Assembly (NCBI RefSeq): GCF_014649955.1
Contig: NZ_BMUA01000008.1
Span: 124,001 to 188,000 of the forward strand
From: Streptomyces violascens
GTDB taxonomy: Bacteria; Actinomycetota; Actinomycetes; Streptomycetales; Streptomycetaceae
DNA length: 64,000 nt
Direction: 5' to 3'
A model generated the notes under the pieces. It ran no database searches and was not told where the DNA came from. It saw only the letters and a list, made by a program, of their open reading frames with translations. Shown here piece after piece: positions 42,149 to 50,721 of the stretch. The translations under genes were made by a program, and so were the position numbers. Numbering within the stretch: the first letter of the stretch is position 1; the number at the start of each line of letters is the position of its first letter.

Positions 42149-43342
42149 TCAGGCGCCGTTGTAGCGGAGGCTGCCGCTGTGCCATGCGCGGTTGCCGCCG
42201 AGCCAGGCCCACACCCCCGCGAGGAAGTGGCGCAGCTGGGGCGATCCGGTGACGGCGAGGGCCGCGGCCTCGGTCTCGTAGGTGCGCACCAGCTCGTCGT
42301 GGATCTCCACGCTCCGCTCCACCGCCTCGCTCGGCGAGCACCGCTCTTCCTCGGCGATCACGGTGGGCAGGTTGAACTCCACGCCCGAGGACTGGTGTTC
42401 CTTGGTCATCGAGTACAGGTCATTGACGAGCGTGCTGGCCGTGCCGGCCATCGTCACGGCGCGGCGGACCCTGGGATCGGCGTACTCGGAGGCCGTCAGC
42501 GGATGGCCGCTCACCACGTCGACCAGGGCGATGCAGGGCAGGAAGCTGTTGATCTGACGGTGTGCCAGATATTCACGGACGGTGGGCATGTGGCCCCGGG
42601 AGCGCCAGGAGCCCTCCTGCCCGTAGCCGACGAACAGGACGGCGACCTCGTGCCGGAGCCGAGCCAGCTGGGCGGAGTCGGCATACCTGGCCAGGTCGTG
42701 GAGCGCCGAGCGCAGGGCGACCCGTACGGGGTCGGCGCCCATGTCCGCTTCCCACGCCGACGCGTAACGGGCCGGGAGGTGGGCGGGGTCGAGGGCCGCG
42801 TGGGCGAGACCGAGGTGCGAGCCGAGGAGTTCGGGCCGGGATCCCATGGTCTCGTCGTCGCAGTAGTAGTCGTCCGTGGCCCACTCCGCAAGCGCGCACC
42901 GGGCTGCGGCGAGGAGCCGGTCCGGGTCGTCGGTGTCGGGGTGGGCCAGCATCATGAGCCGCCCGAAGTCCGCGGCGCGTACGCGTTCGAGCCGTCCGGC
43001 GTAGAGCCCGGCCTCTTCGGCCCAGCTCACCAGGCGGTCGTTCACCTCCTGACCGAGTGCCGGGTCGTCCCGGACCACGGGCGGGCAGTACAGCTCGGGG
43101 ACTCCGGTGCCGCGCGCCTCCGCGCTGTTGGCGGCCGCCTTGTTCGCAGCGATGCGGGCTGCGGACGTGCCGAGGCCCGTCGGCCCGGTGGGTAGGGACA
43201 TCGCGGTGCCCGCCGGGCTCGGGGCGGTTCCGGGCAGCGCCTTCGGGGCGGCGTGTTCCTGGCGATGGCTGAGGAGCGTGGCCACCAGCCGCGCCGTGTG
43301 GTGGCGGGCCGTGGGTGCGCTCATCCGGGACAGCTGTGACAC
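42149..43342 (-). CDS. 2-Methylisoborneol synthase (class I terpene cyclase)
   Basis: 397 residues. It cyclises 2-methylgeranyl diphosphate to the earthy odorant 2-methylisoborneol. Metal-binding motifs are Asp-Asp-Tyr-Tyr-Cys-Asp-Asp-Glu at 157-164 and Asn-Asp-Leu-Tyr-Ser-Met-Thr-Lys-Glu at 307-315. The first ~85 residues are Pro/Ala/Thr-rich and look disordered; in related systems such a tail directs loading into the encapsulin shell. The GTG at 43342 lies 8 nt after GGAGAG. Second gene of the operon. Confidence 0.95.
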   Translation of the reverse strand: MSQLSRMSAPTARHHTARLVATLLSHRQEHAAPKALPGTAPSPAGTAMSLPTGPTGLGTSAARIAANKAAANSAEARGTGVPELYCPPVVRDDPALGQEVNDRLVSWAEEAGLYAGRLERVRAADFGRLMMLAHPDTDDPDRLLAAARCALAEWATDDYYCDDETMGSRPELLGSHLGLAHAALDPAHLPARYASAWEADMGADPVRVALRSALHDLARYADSAQLARLRHEVAVLFVGYGQEGSWRSRGHMPTVREYLAHRQINSFLPCIALVDVVSGHPLTASEYADPRVRRAVTMAGTASTLVNDLYSMTKEHQSSGVEFNLPTVIAEEERCSPSEAVERSVEIHDELVRTYETEAAALAVTGSPQLRHFLAGVWAWLGGNRAWHSGSLRYNGA

Positions 43343-43452
43343 GGGTTCTGCTCTCCGTTCGCGCTGGTCGACGTCTTCGTCGGAACGGCTGACGCCTTCT
43401 CGGTACGGGCTGACGCTGCGTCAGGACAGGCTGCCGTCAGGACGGGCGGTCG

Positions 43453-44871
43453 TCAGGACGGGCTGTGGAAGACCTCGACGTTTTCGAGGACGCCCAGCGC
43501 GTCGGGCACGAGGACCGCGGCCGAGTAGTACGTGCTGACCAGGTAGGAGATCAGGGCCTGGTCGTTGATGCCCATGAACCGCACGTTGAGGCCAGGCTCG
43601 TACTCGTCGGGGATTCCGGTCTGGCGCAGGCCGACCACCCCTTCCTCGGCCTCGCCCAGGCGCATCGCGAGGATGGCGGAGGTTCCGTCGTCGGAGACGG
43701 GGATCTTGCCGCAGGGCAGGATCGGCACGCCACGCCAGGCAGGAATGGCGTGGCCGCCCACCTCGGCGCTGTCGAACGAGAGGCCCCGCTTGTTGCATTC
43801 GCGGGCGAAGGCGGAGATGGCGCGGGGATGCGCGAAGAACGCCTTGGTGCCGCGCCGCATGCTCAGCAGCTCGTCCATGTCGTCCGGGGTGGGCGGGCCG
43901 GAGTGGGTGGAGATGCGCTGGCTGTGGTCGGCGTTGTGCAGCAGCCCGAACTCGGGGTTGTTGACGAGCTCCGACTCCTGGCGCTCGCGCAGCGCCTCGA
44001 TGGTCAGCCGCAGTTGCTGCTCGATCTGGTCCATCGGGTCGTTGTAGAGGTCGGCGACCCGGCTGTGCACTCGCAGGATCGTCTGGGCCACGCTCAACTC
44101 GTATTCACGGGGCGCCAGTTCGTAGTCGACGAAGGTTCCCGGAAGGACCGGCTCGCCGGTGTGGCCGGAGGCGAGGGCTATGTTCGCCTCACCCTTCTTG
44201 TTCTGCGGCCTTGCCCTGTCGTCCTCGCGCCGGCGGACGTGGTCCCTCAACTGCTCGTTCCGGGCGGCCACTTCCTCGTACGCGGCCCGGGGCAGGGCGA
44301 GCACCGTGCACGCCGTCATCGCGCGTGCCGTGAACTCCCACTCCCCCGGCTCCTCGGCGACCGCCTGCCCGCCGAAAAACCCGCCGTCGGACAGCACCCC
44401 GCGCCGGGTCTCCTCGCCGTACGGTCCGGTGCCGGCCTTCTCCACCTTGCCGTGCACGATCAGATAGACGTGGTCGACGGCCCCGCCCTGTTCCGCGATC
44501 ACCTGGCCGGGGCCGTACTGCTGCTTCCGGCACCGGTCGGCGAGCGCACGCAGCGCCTCGTCGTCGTCGAAGCCGCGAAGGAGCGGCAGTTCGCCCAGCT
44601 CAGCGGGGACGACCCTGACCGCGGTGCCCTCCTTGACGAAGGTGACCCGGCCGTCGCCGACCTCGTACACCAGGCGCCGGTTGACGCGGTACGCGCCGCC
44701 CTTCACCTCCACCCAGGGCAGCATGCGCAGCAGCCACCGGGAGCTGACGCCCTGCATCTGCGGAACGGTCTTGGTGGTGGTCGCCAGGTTCCGCGCGGCG
44801 GCGATCCCCAGGCTGAGCTGTGCCCGGCCCGTCGGCTGCTCGGGCTGTTGCCGGTACGCAGCGGTCGACAT
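43453..44871 (-). CDS. Family 2B encapsulin shell protein with inserted cyclic-nucleotide-binding domain
   Basis: 472 residues. The N-terminal arm (1-97) and the C-terminal ~260 residues match the HK97-fold shell protein found beside 2-methylisoborneol synthases; a CNB domain is inserted at about 98-205, with the phosphate-cassette-like Gly-Gly-Phe-Phe-Gly-Gly-Gln-Ala and the beta-roll Gln-Val-Ile-Ala-Glu-Gln-Gly-Gly. Older annotations call it a Crp/Fnr regulator, but there is no HTH. It should assemble a protein compartment around the cyclase. ATG at 44871 is 6 nt after AAGGGA. First gene of the operon. Confidence 0.9.
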   Translation of the reverse strand: MSTAAYRQQPEQPTGRAQLSLGIAAARNLATTTKTVPQMQGVSSRWLLRMLPWVEVKGGAYRVNRRLVYEVGDGRVTFVKEGTAVRVVPAELGELPLLRGFDDDEALRALADRCRKQQYGPGQVIAEQGGAVDHVYLIVHGKVEKAGTGPYGEETRRGVLSDGGFFGGQAVAEEPGEWEFTARAMTACTVLALPRAAYEEVAARNEQLRDHVRRREDDRARPQNKKGEANIALASGHTGEPVLPGTFVDYELAPREYELSVAQTILRVHSRVADLYNDPMDQIEQQLRLTIEALRERQESELVNNPEFGLLHNADHSQRISTHSGPPTPDDMDELLSMRRGTKAFFAHPRAISAFARECNKRGLSFDSAEVGGHAIPAWRGVPILPCGKIPVSDDGTSAILAMRLGEAEEGVVGLRQTGIPDEYEPGLNVRFMGINDQALISYLVSTYYSAAVLVPDALGVLENVEVFHSPS

Positions 44872-45201
44872 CCTGGTCCCTTCCGTCGGGGCGTATGCGC
44901 CAAAGAAGGAGCCCACGGATTCACCCGATCGGGTGGCGAGAGGCTCCTGCCGGGCAAGTGAACCAGCGAGTAATGATGTTGGTCGAAGCGAGTGACGACA
45001 TGTCGACGCATTTCGGCCACTGACGCGACACGGCCTCTGCCGCCCACCTCGACGCCTGCGACCGGAGCCCAGCGCTCAACTCGACCGCGATACAACAACA
45101 TGCGGTGCTTTGATCAAGCAGATTCATGGAGACATGACAGCGGCGGGCTCCACGAACCCGGTCGGCGAGGTGGCCGATAACGCGCGGTCGGGCACAGGCC
45201 C
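44872..45201 (-). promoter_or_regulatory. Upstream region of the 2-methylisoborneol operon
   Basis: About 330 bp with lower GC than its surroundings and no credible gene. It should hold the operon promoter. A perfect 14-bp palindrome CACCCGATCGGGTG lies at 44922-44935, about 50 bp before the encapsulin ATG, and an ACTCGCT direct repeat lies further upstream on the minus strand. The site for any regulator is unknown. Confidence 0.5.
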
Positions 45202-45264
45202 CTGAGGGGATCCGCCCACGTCGAGGCGCTCAGCGCGGCGGCTCGGCCGAGCCCGTCCCCTCAG
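45202..45264 (-). terminator. Two-tier hairpin at the end of the macrodomain gene
   Basis: Outer arms CTGAGGGGA (45202-45210) and TCCCCTCAG (45256-45264) enclose a 14-bp palindrome GGCTCGGCCGAGCC (45240-45253). The outer arm includes the macrodomain stop codon. Likely terminates the leftward oxidoreductase-macrodomain transcript before the 2-methylisoborneol promoter. Confidence 0.6.
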
Positions 45265-45788
45265 CCGCCCAGGACCTGCGCAAACGCCTGGTACGCCGTC
45301 TCGTCGAACAGCACGAAACGGATCTCGCGCAGCGGAGCGCCACCGTGCTCGCGAGCCACGCGGATCGCGATCTCGGCCCCGCTGTCGATCGGCCAGCCGT
45401 AGATGCCCGTCGAGATCGCCGGGAAGGCGATGGTCTCGGCGCCCAGCTCTTTCGCAAGCTTGAGGGACTGCTCGTAGCAGGAGGCGAGCAGCGCGCCGCG
45501 GTCCTCGGTCTTCGACCAGACCGGGCCCACGGTGTGGATCACGTGGCCGGCGTGCAGCCGCCCGGCCGTGGTGGCGACCGCCTGTCCCGTCGCCAGGCCC
45601 TTGCCGTACTGGGAGGCCCGCAACTTGCGGCAGTCCTCCAGGATGGCGGGGCCGCCGCGCCGGTGGATCGCACCGTCAACCCCGCCGCCGCCGAGCAGCG
45701 AGGAGTTCGCGGCGTTGACGATGACGTCCACGGTCTGCTCCGTGATGTCACCGTGCACGAGGACGATCTCGGCCCGGGTCGATGTCAT
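45261..45788 (-). CDS. Macrodomain protein (O-acetyl-ADP-ribose deacetylase-like)
   Basis: 175 residues, a single macrodomain. Typical sites are Gly-Asp-Ile-Thr then Val-Ile-Val-Asn-Ala-Ala-Asn-Ser-Ser-Leu, Gly-Gly-Gly-Val-Asp-Gly-Ala-Ile-His-Arg-Arg-Gly-Gly, and Ala-Ile-Ser-Thr-Gly-Ile-Tyr-Gly-Trp-Pro. It hydrolyses O-acetyl-ADP-ribose or removes mono-ADP-ribose from proteins. A sirtuin (37.8 kb), the source of O-acetyl-ADP-ribose, is in the window but not linked. The ATG overlaps the stop of the 30-codon ORF upstream by 4 nt. Confidence 0.92.
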   Translation of the reverse strand: MTSTRAEIVLVHGDITEQTVDVIVNAANSSLLGGGGVDGAIHRRGGPAILEDCRKLRASQYGKGLATGQAVATTAGRLHAGHVIHTVGPVWSKTEDRGALLASCYEQSLKLAKELGAETIAFPAISTGIYGWPIDSGAEIAIRVAREHGGAPLREIRFVLFDETAYQAFAQVLGG

Positions 45789-45899
45789 CGCTGATCGGCC
45801 TTTCGCAGGGTTCGGTGCACGGTCGGCTCTGTGATGCCGCCGCGCATCAGCACGGTCCCCGTCTCAGTCATCGTCATCGCTGATCGGCCTTCCGCAGCG
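45725..45899. repeat. Diverged 89-bp tandem duplication
   Basis: 45725-45810 and 45814-45899 align without gaps at an offset of 89 bp; I count 64 of 86 positions identical, with a near-perfect core GTCATCGCTGATCGGCCTT (+ strand). Each copy spans the last codons of an oxidoreductase (Leu-Arg-Lys-Ala-Asp-Gln-Arg-stop) and the first ~20 codons of a macrodomain gene. Confidence 0.85.
45785..45877 (-). CDS. 30-codon ORF made by the tandem duplication
   Basis: ATG at 45877 overlaps the oxidoreductase stop (ATGA) and its own TGA overlaps the macrodomain ATG. Its first ~20 residues (Met-Thr-Met-Thr-Glu-Thr-Gly-Thr-Val-Leu-Met-Arg-Gly-Gly-Ile-Thr-Glu-Pro-Thr-Val) resemble the macrodomain N-terminus, and its last seven (Leu-Arg-Lys-Ala-Asp-Gln-Arg) equal the oxidoreductase C-terminus. 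It is best seen as a duplication remnant that preserves translational coupling. Confidence 0.55.
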   Translation of the reverse strand: MTMTETGTVLMRGGITEPTVHRTLRKADQR

Positions 45900-47298
45900 C
45901 TCTCCATGCCGCCTTCGCCGCGTTGTGGCCGGACATGCCGTGCACCCCCGGGCCCGGCCACGCTGCCGACGAGCACAGGAACACCGATGGGTGGCGCGTC
46001 GCGTACGGGAACAGGGAGACCTTCGGGCGGAGCAGCAGCTGGATGCCGCGGGCCGCGCCGCAGGCGATGTCGCCGCCCACGTAGTTGGCGTTGCGCTCGG
46101 CGAGTTGGGGCGGCCCCGCGGTCGCGCGGGCGAGGATCCGGTCGCGGAAGCCGGGGGCGAACCGCTCGATCTGCCGCTCGATGGCGTCCGTGAAGTCGCC
46201 CTCCCACCCGTTGGGGACGTGCCCGTACGCCCAGAACACGTGCTTGCCCTCGGGCGCGCGGGACGGGTCGACGAGGCTGGGCTGGGCCGTGATCAGGAAC
46301 GGGGTGTCGGGGGCCGTGCCGCCGGAGGCCTGGCTCAGGGCGGTGGCGATGTCGCGGCTGGAGGGGCCGATCTGCACGGTCCCGGCGCGCCGGGGCTCCT
46401 CGGCCGTCCAGGGCACGGGCCCGTCGAGGGCGTAATCGATCTTGAAGACGGCGGCGCCGTACTTGTAGCCGTCGTACGCGCGGCCCAGGCCCGCGATCCG
46501 GGCCAGCGCGGTGGGTGAGGTGTCGAAGAGGTAGGTGCGGGCCGGCGGCAGATCGTCGAGCCGCTTGACCTCGAACCCGGTGTGGACGGCGCCGCCCAGG
46601 TCACGCAGGTACGCGGTGAGGGCGTCGGAGATCGACTGGGAGCCGCCGCGCGGCAGCGGCCAGCCGTTCTCATGCGCGGCCAGCGCGAAGAGCATCCCTA
46701 CGCCGCCCGTGGCCAGGCCGTTGAGGGGGGCGATGACATGGGCGACGAGCCCGGCCATCAGGGCCCGCGCCCGGTCGTCCCGGAAGCGCCGCATCAGCCA
46801 GCTGTACGGCGGCAGGCCCACGGTCCCGAACCGGGCGAGGCCGATCGGGTCGCGCGGCAGCGCGGTCAGCGGCAGGGACATGAAGTCCCGTGCCAGGACG
46901 TCCCACTTGCCGAGGTAGGGGGCGAGCAGGCGGCGGTACGTTCCGGCGTCGCGCGGTCCGAAGGACGCCGCGGTCTCGGAGACCGAGCGGGACAGGACGG
47001 CGGCCGTGCCGTCGTCGAAGGGGTGCGCCATCGGCAGCTCGGGGTGCAGCCATTCCAGGCCGTACCGGTCGAGCGGCATGTTCCGGAACGCGGGCGAGCC
47101 GATGCCCAGGGGGTGGACCGCGGAACACGGGTCGTGGCGGAAGCCGGGGAGGGTGAGCTCCTCGGTCCTGGCGCCGCCGCCCACGGTGTCCTTGGCCTCG
47201 AAGACCTCGACGCGCAAGCCCCTCCTGGCCAGTTCGACCGCAGCGGTCAGCCCGTTGGGGCCCGCCCCCACGACGACGGCATCGAGCATCGACGGCAC
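45874..47298 (-). CDS. FAD-dependent oxidoreductase (phytoene dehydrogenase-like)
   Basis: 474 residues. The dinucleotide-binding motif Val-Val-Val-Gly-Ala-Gly-Pro-Asn-Gly-Leu-Thr-Ala-Ala is at about 8-20, ending in Glu at strand 2 (Glu-Val-Phe-Glu-Ala-Lys). The C-terminal FAD site Pro-Gly-Pro-Gly-Val-His-Gly-Met-Ser-Gly-His-Asn-Ala-Ala is typical of CrtI-like amine-oxidase/phytoene-desaturase relatives. No carotenoid genes are nearby, so the substrate is open. GTG at 47298 lies 6 nt after AGGAG; an ATG three codons later is possible. First gene of the macrodomain operon. Confidence 0.88.
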   Translation of the reverse strand: MPSMLDAVVVGAGPNGLTAAVELARRGLRVEVFEAKDTVGGGARTEELTLPGFRHDPCSAVHPLGIGSPAFRNMPLDRYGLEWLHPELPMAHPFDDGTAAVLSRSVSETAASFGPRDAGTYRRLLAPYLGKWDVLARDFMSLPLTALPRDPIGLARFGTVGLPPYSWLMRRFRDDRARALMAGLVAHVIAPLNGLATGGVGMLFALAAHENGWPLPRGGSQSISDALTAYLRDLGGAVHTGFEVKRLDDLPPARTYLFDTSPTALARIAGLGRAYDGYKYGAAVFKIDYALDGPVPWTAEEPRRAGTVQIGPSSRDIATALSQASGGTAPDTPFLITAQPSLVDPSRAPEGKHVFWAYGHVPNGWEGDFTDAIERQIERFAPGFRDRILARATAGPPQLAERNANYVGGDIACGAARGIQLLLRPKVSLFPYATRHPSVFLCSSAAWPGPGVHGMSGHNAAKAAWRALRKADQR

Positions 47299-47378
47299 CT
47301 CGGACTCCTCACGCCACGGCCAGGACCCCCAGGATATTCCGGTGCACCGACAATCCCGCCCGGGGTAGCGTCCGGCCG

Positions 47379-48197
47379 GTGAACTCGCACGCGGACGCCG
47401 CCTTCAGCCACCGTATTTCCGCAGTCGCCGAGCGGCTCACCGAGGTGCCCGGGGTGCGGGCCGTCGCCCTCGGCGGCAGCCGCGCCCGCGGTACGCACCG
47501 CCCGGACTCCGACTGGGACCTGGGCCTCTATTACCGCGGTGACCTGGACGTTTCCGCCCTCTCCCGGCTGGCCGAAGAGATCACGGGAGCCCGGGTGGAG
47601 GTGGCCGGGCCCGGCGGCTGGGGGCCCTGGGTGAACGGCGGGGCCTGGCTGACGCTCGACGGCGTCGCGGTCGACTGGATCCTGCGCGACCTCGACCGTG
47701 TCGAGCACGTCTGGGCGGACTGCCAGGGGGGCCGGTACGAAGTCGGCGTACAGCCCGGCCACCCGCTCGGCTTCTGGTCGCCGACGTATCCCGGCGAGGT
47801 GGCCCTGGCGCGCGTACTGGCCGATCCCCAGGGCGAGTTGACGGCCCTTCAGGAGGCGGTACGGGACTATCCCGAGCCGTTGCGGGCGGCGCTGGTCGCG
47901 GCGTCCTGGGAGGCGGAGTTCTCGGTGACGGTCGCCCGCAAGTCGGCCGGGTCGGGCGACCCACTGCACGTCGCACTCTGCCTGTCCCGAGCGGTTGGCA
48001 TCCTGGCCCAGTCGTTGCACGCCCACCACCGGCGCTGGCTCCTGAACGAAAAGGGAGCGTTGGCCTCGGCGGCGGCCCTCCCGGCAGCCCCGCGGGACTT
48101 CGCTGAGCGCGCGACGGCAGCGCTGTCCGCCCTGGACGCGGAGGCGGTGGAGCTGGCGGCGACGCTGGTGAGCGAGGTACGAGCGGCGCTGTCCTGA
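47379..48197 (+). CDS. Nucleotidyltransferase-domain protein
   Basis: 272 residues. The polymerase-beta-like core shows Gly-Gly-Ser-Arg-Ala-Arg-Gly-Thr followed by Asp-Ser-Asp-Trp-Asp-Leu-Gly with the two metal-binding Asp, and a third acidic residue in Val-Asp-Trp-Ile at about 100. A helical C-terminal half follows. Similar stand-alone proteins are aminoglycoside-type nucleotidyltransferases or MNT-like antitoxins; size and lack of a HEPN partner favour the former, with unknown substrate. GTG start without a strong ribosome site. Confidence 0.82.
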   Translation: MNSHADAAFSHRISAVAERLTEVPGVRAVALGGSRARGTHRPDSDWDLGLYYRGDLDVSALSRLAEEITGARVEVAGPGGWGPWVNGGAWLTLDGVAVDWILRDLDRVEHVWADCQGGRYEVGVQPGHPLGFWSPTYPGEVALARVLADPQGELTALQEAVRDYPEPLRAALVAASWEAEFSVTVARKSAGSGDPLHVALCLSRAVGILAQSLHAHHRRWLLNEKGALASAAALPAAPRDFAERATAALSALDAEAVELAATLVSEVRAALS

Positions 48198-48610
48198 CGC
48201 CCCCGGGGCTCCGCCCCGGACCCCGTTCGCGCCTGAGGGGCGCTCGTCCTCAAACCCAGCTCGTCCTCAAACTCCCCCAAGGCCACAAGGCCCAGGGGCC
48301 CCATGACGGGCTGGGTATGCCCGCATGGGCACCCTGGCAGGGGCGCTGGAGCTTGCGGCCCACCGCATGGACGCGCGGCCTGACGCGGGCGCACCAGCAC
48401 CCCCCTCCGCCCGGGGCGCGCGTATCAGGGGCACGGGGCCGCGGCACGAGCAACCACACGCGCCCCGCGGCCGTAATGGAGGCCCAAGGAATGCACTCCG
48501 CCAGGGCCAACGCTGGTGGGGGCGCGGGGAACCGCGCGAGAAGCACGCACGGTCCGCACCCACACCTGTCCCAGAGGCAGACGCTGAGCCCCCTAAGGCT
48601 TGGGCGCGCC
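48198..48610. repeat. Gene-free repeat-rich intergenic region
   Basis: 413 bp between convergent genes. It repeats the modules of 32.05-32.22 kb: GGGGCTCCGCCCC, CTCGTCCTCAAAC (twice, 48242 and 48258), GACGGGCTGGGTATGCCC and, at 48518-48540, GGGGGCGCGGGGAACCGCGCGAG. I see no coding sequence here; the open frames have Pro/Arg-rich nonsense composition. Confidence 0.7.
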
Positions 48611-49438
48611 TCACTCCCCCGCCAGCAGCCCCCGCATCCGCTCCGCCGTAGCCGCATCCCGCGCCGCGGTGAAGGGAAGCGCATTTCCTCCGGCGATCCG
48701 GAACGGCTCGCCCGCGATCGTGGTCTGGGCGCCGCCCGCCTCGGCAATCAGGAGCAGGCCCGCCGCGTGGTCCCACGCGTACTCCCACGAGAAGGCGAGC
48801 GCGTCGAGCTCGCCGCGGGCTATCGCCAGGTATTCGAGACCGGCCGAACCGCACGGACGCGGCTGGACCCCCTCGGCGCGCAGGCCGAGGAGAGCCCGCT
48901 TCTGGTCGGGCGTCGTGTAGTCCGGGTGGGACGTGGCGACCTCAAGGATCGCGCCGGGTTCGGGTGAACCGGCGTGCAACGGCTCGCCGTTGAGCGTGGC
49001 GCCCCGGCCCCGTATCGCCACGGCCATCTCGTCGAGAGCCGGCGCGTACGTCCAGGACGCGAGCAGCTCGCCCCGGTGGGCGAGAGCGACCAGCGTGCAG
49101 AATCCGGCTTCGCCGCGGACGAACTGGCGGGTGCCGTCCACCGGGTCGACGATCCACACCGGCGCGTCGCCGTGCAGCGCGTCGTACACCGCCGGGTCCG
49201 CGTGCACGGCCTCCTCGCCGACCACGACGGAGCCCGGAAGTATCGCGGTGAGGGAGGCGGTCAGATGCTCCTCCGCGAGCCGGTCGGCCACCGTCACCAG
49301 GTCGTGCGGGCCGTTCTTCTCGACGATCTCGTGCGCGGCGAGCTGCCGGAAGCGCGGCATGATCTCGGCGGCGGCCGCCTTGCGGACCGCCTCTTCCACC
49401 GCTGCCATGTCACCTGCGAGAAAACCTTCGTCGATCAT
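48611..49438 (-). CDS. Inositol monophosphatase family protein (histidinol-phosphatase-like)
   Basis: 275 residues. The metal-binding motifs of the family are intact: Gly-Glu-Glu (Val-Val-Gly-Glu-Glu-Ala), Trp-Ile-Val-Asp-Pro-Val-Asp-Gly-Thr, and Trp-Glu-Tyr-Ala-Trp-Asp-His-Ala-Ala-Gly near the C-terminus. The pattern Asp-Pro-Val-Asp-Gly-Thr-Arg-Gln-Phe fits the HisN-type actinobacterial histidinol phosphatase branch, but no his genes are nearby. ATG at 49438 has only a weak GGAC upstream. Confidence 0.85.
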   Translation of the reverse strand: MIDEGFLAGDMAAVEEAVRKAAAAEIMPRFRQLAAHEIVEKNGPHDLVTVADRLAEEHLTASLTAILPGSVVVGEEAVHADPAVYDALHGDAPVWIVDPVDGTRQFVRGEAGFCTLVALAHRGELLASWTYAPALDEMAVAIRGRGATLNGEPLHAGSPEPGAILEVATSHPDYTTPDQKRALLGLRAEGVQPRPCGSAGLEYLAIARGELDALAFSWEYAWDHAAGLLLIAEAGGAQTTIAGEPFRIAGGNALPFTAARDAATAERMRGLLAGE

Positions 49439-49640
49439 GCGTCCAGCAAAGCACGAGCCACTGACAATCAGCGAGCCCCGTCCGAATCCCCGGCCAACAC
49501 CACACGGCTTCGACGTGAACGCCCCAGCCCTTGAGACCCGCCCGATCCAGCTCCGGTCCGCACCCTGTGGGGCCACCCGCCCCGGAATACCCCCCGCCCG
49601 ATTACCGTTGAGCCCGCTCGGAGCAGATGGAGGCAAATCG

Positions 49641-50696
49641 GTGCACGGTGAATACAAGGTTCCCGGGGGCAAGCTCGTCGTGGTGGACCTCGACAGCCGC
49701 GACGGGGTCCTGCGGGACGTGACGGTCGCGGGGGACTTCTTCCTCGAACCCGACGAGGCGATCCTGGCGATCAACGGGGCCTTGGAAGGGGCACCCGCCG
49801 ACACCGACGCGGCCGGGCTCGCGGCCCGGATCGACGCGGCGCTGCCGCCCGGCACCACCATGTACGGGCTCACCTCGGAGGGCGTGGCGGTCGCCGTGCG
49901 GCGGGCGCTCGCCCACGCCACCGACTGGAACGACTACGACTGGCAGCTGATCCACGAGGCCCCGCAGTCACCCGCGCTGCACATGGCGCTGGACGAGGTC
50001 ATCACCGCCGAGGTCGCCGCCGGGCGCCGGCCGCCCACCCTGCGGGTGTGGGAGTGGGGCGCGCCCGCCGTGGTCATCGGCAGCTTCCAGTCACTGCGCA
50101 ACGAGGTCGACCCGGAGGGCGCCGAGCGCCACGGCATCACCGTCGTGCGGCGGATCAGCGGCGGCGGCGCCATGTTCATCGAGCCCGGCAACACCATCAC
50201 GTACTCGCTTTCCGTGCCCGACGCCCTCGTGCAGGGCCTGTCCTTCGCGGACAGCTACGCCTATCTCGACGACTGGGTCCTGGGCGCGCTCGGCGACATG
50301 GGTGTCAAGGCCTGGTACCAGCCGCTCAACGACATCGCGACCGAGGCCGGCAAGATCGCGGGCGCGGCGCAGAAGCGGATGGTCGCGGACGACGGCGCGG
50401 TCCTGCACCACGTGACGATGGCGTACGACATCGACGCGGACAAGATGCTGGACGTGCTGCGCATCGGCAAGGAGAAGCTGTCCGACAAGGGCACCAAGAG
50501 CGCGAAGAAGCGCGTCGACCCGCTGCGGCGGCAGACCGGCCTGCCGCGCGAGGCCGTCATCGAGCGGATGATCGCTTCGTTCCGTTCCCGGTACGGTCTG
50601 TCCGAGGGCAAGGTCACCGACGAGGAGATGGCCCGGGCCCGCGAGCTCGCGGCTACCAAGTTCAGCAGCGAGGAATGGACGGCCCGCGTGCCGTAG
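49641..50696 (+). CDS. lplA: Lipoate-protein ligase A with N-terminal accessory domain
   Basis: 351 residues. The first ~90 residues (Tyr-Lys-Val-Pro-Gly-Gly-Lys-Leu-Val ... Phe-Phe-Leu-Glu-Pro-Asp-Glu) match the small accessory domain that usually sits at the C-terminus of LplA. The catalytic domain follows with Ala-Leu-Asp-Glu-Val, Val-Arg-Arg-Ile-Ser-Gly-Gly-Gly-Ala and Gly-Lys-Ile-Ala-Gly-Ala-Ala-Gln-Lys-Arg, the lipoyl-AMP-binding Lys loop. It attaches free lipoate to E2 and GcvH proteins. GTG at 49641 follows GGAGG by about 8 nt. The next gene is 25 bp downstream. Confidence 0.9.
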   Translation: MHGEYKVPGGKLVVVDLDSRDGVLRDVTVAGDFFLEPDEAILAINGALEGAPADTDAAGLAARIDAALPPGTTMYGLTSEGVAVAVRRALAHATDWNDYDWQLIHEAPQSPALHMALDEVITAEVAAGRRPPTLRVWEWGAPAVVIGSFQSLRNEVDPEGAERHGITVVRRISGGGAMFIEPGNTITYSLSVPDALVQGLSFADSYAYLDDWVLGALGDMGVKAWYQPLNDIATEAGKIAGAAQKRMVADDGAVLHHVTMAYDIDADKMLDVLRIGKEKLSDKGTKSAKKRVDPLRRQTGLPREAVIERMIASFRSRYGLSEGKVTDEEMARARELAATKFSSEEWTARVP

Positions 50697-50721
50697 CCCG
50701 GGCGCGGAGAGGGAGCAGGAC

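Noticed and set aside
45000..45205. Short frames upstream of the encapsulin gene (68 codons on minus; 23 codons on plus from 45136)
   Set aside because: No good ribosome spacing and no protein-like composition; the region behaves as promoter DNA.
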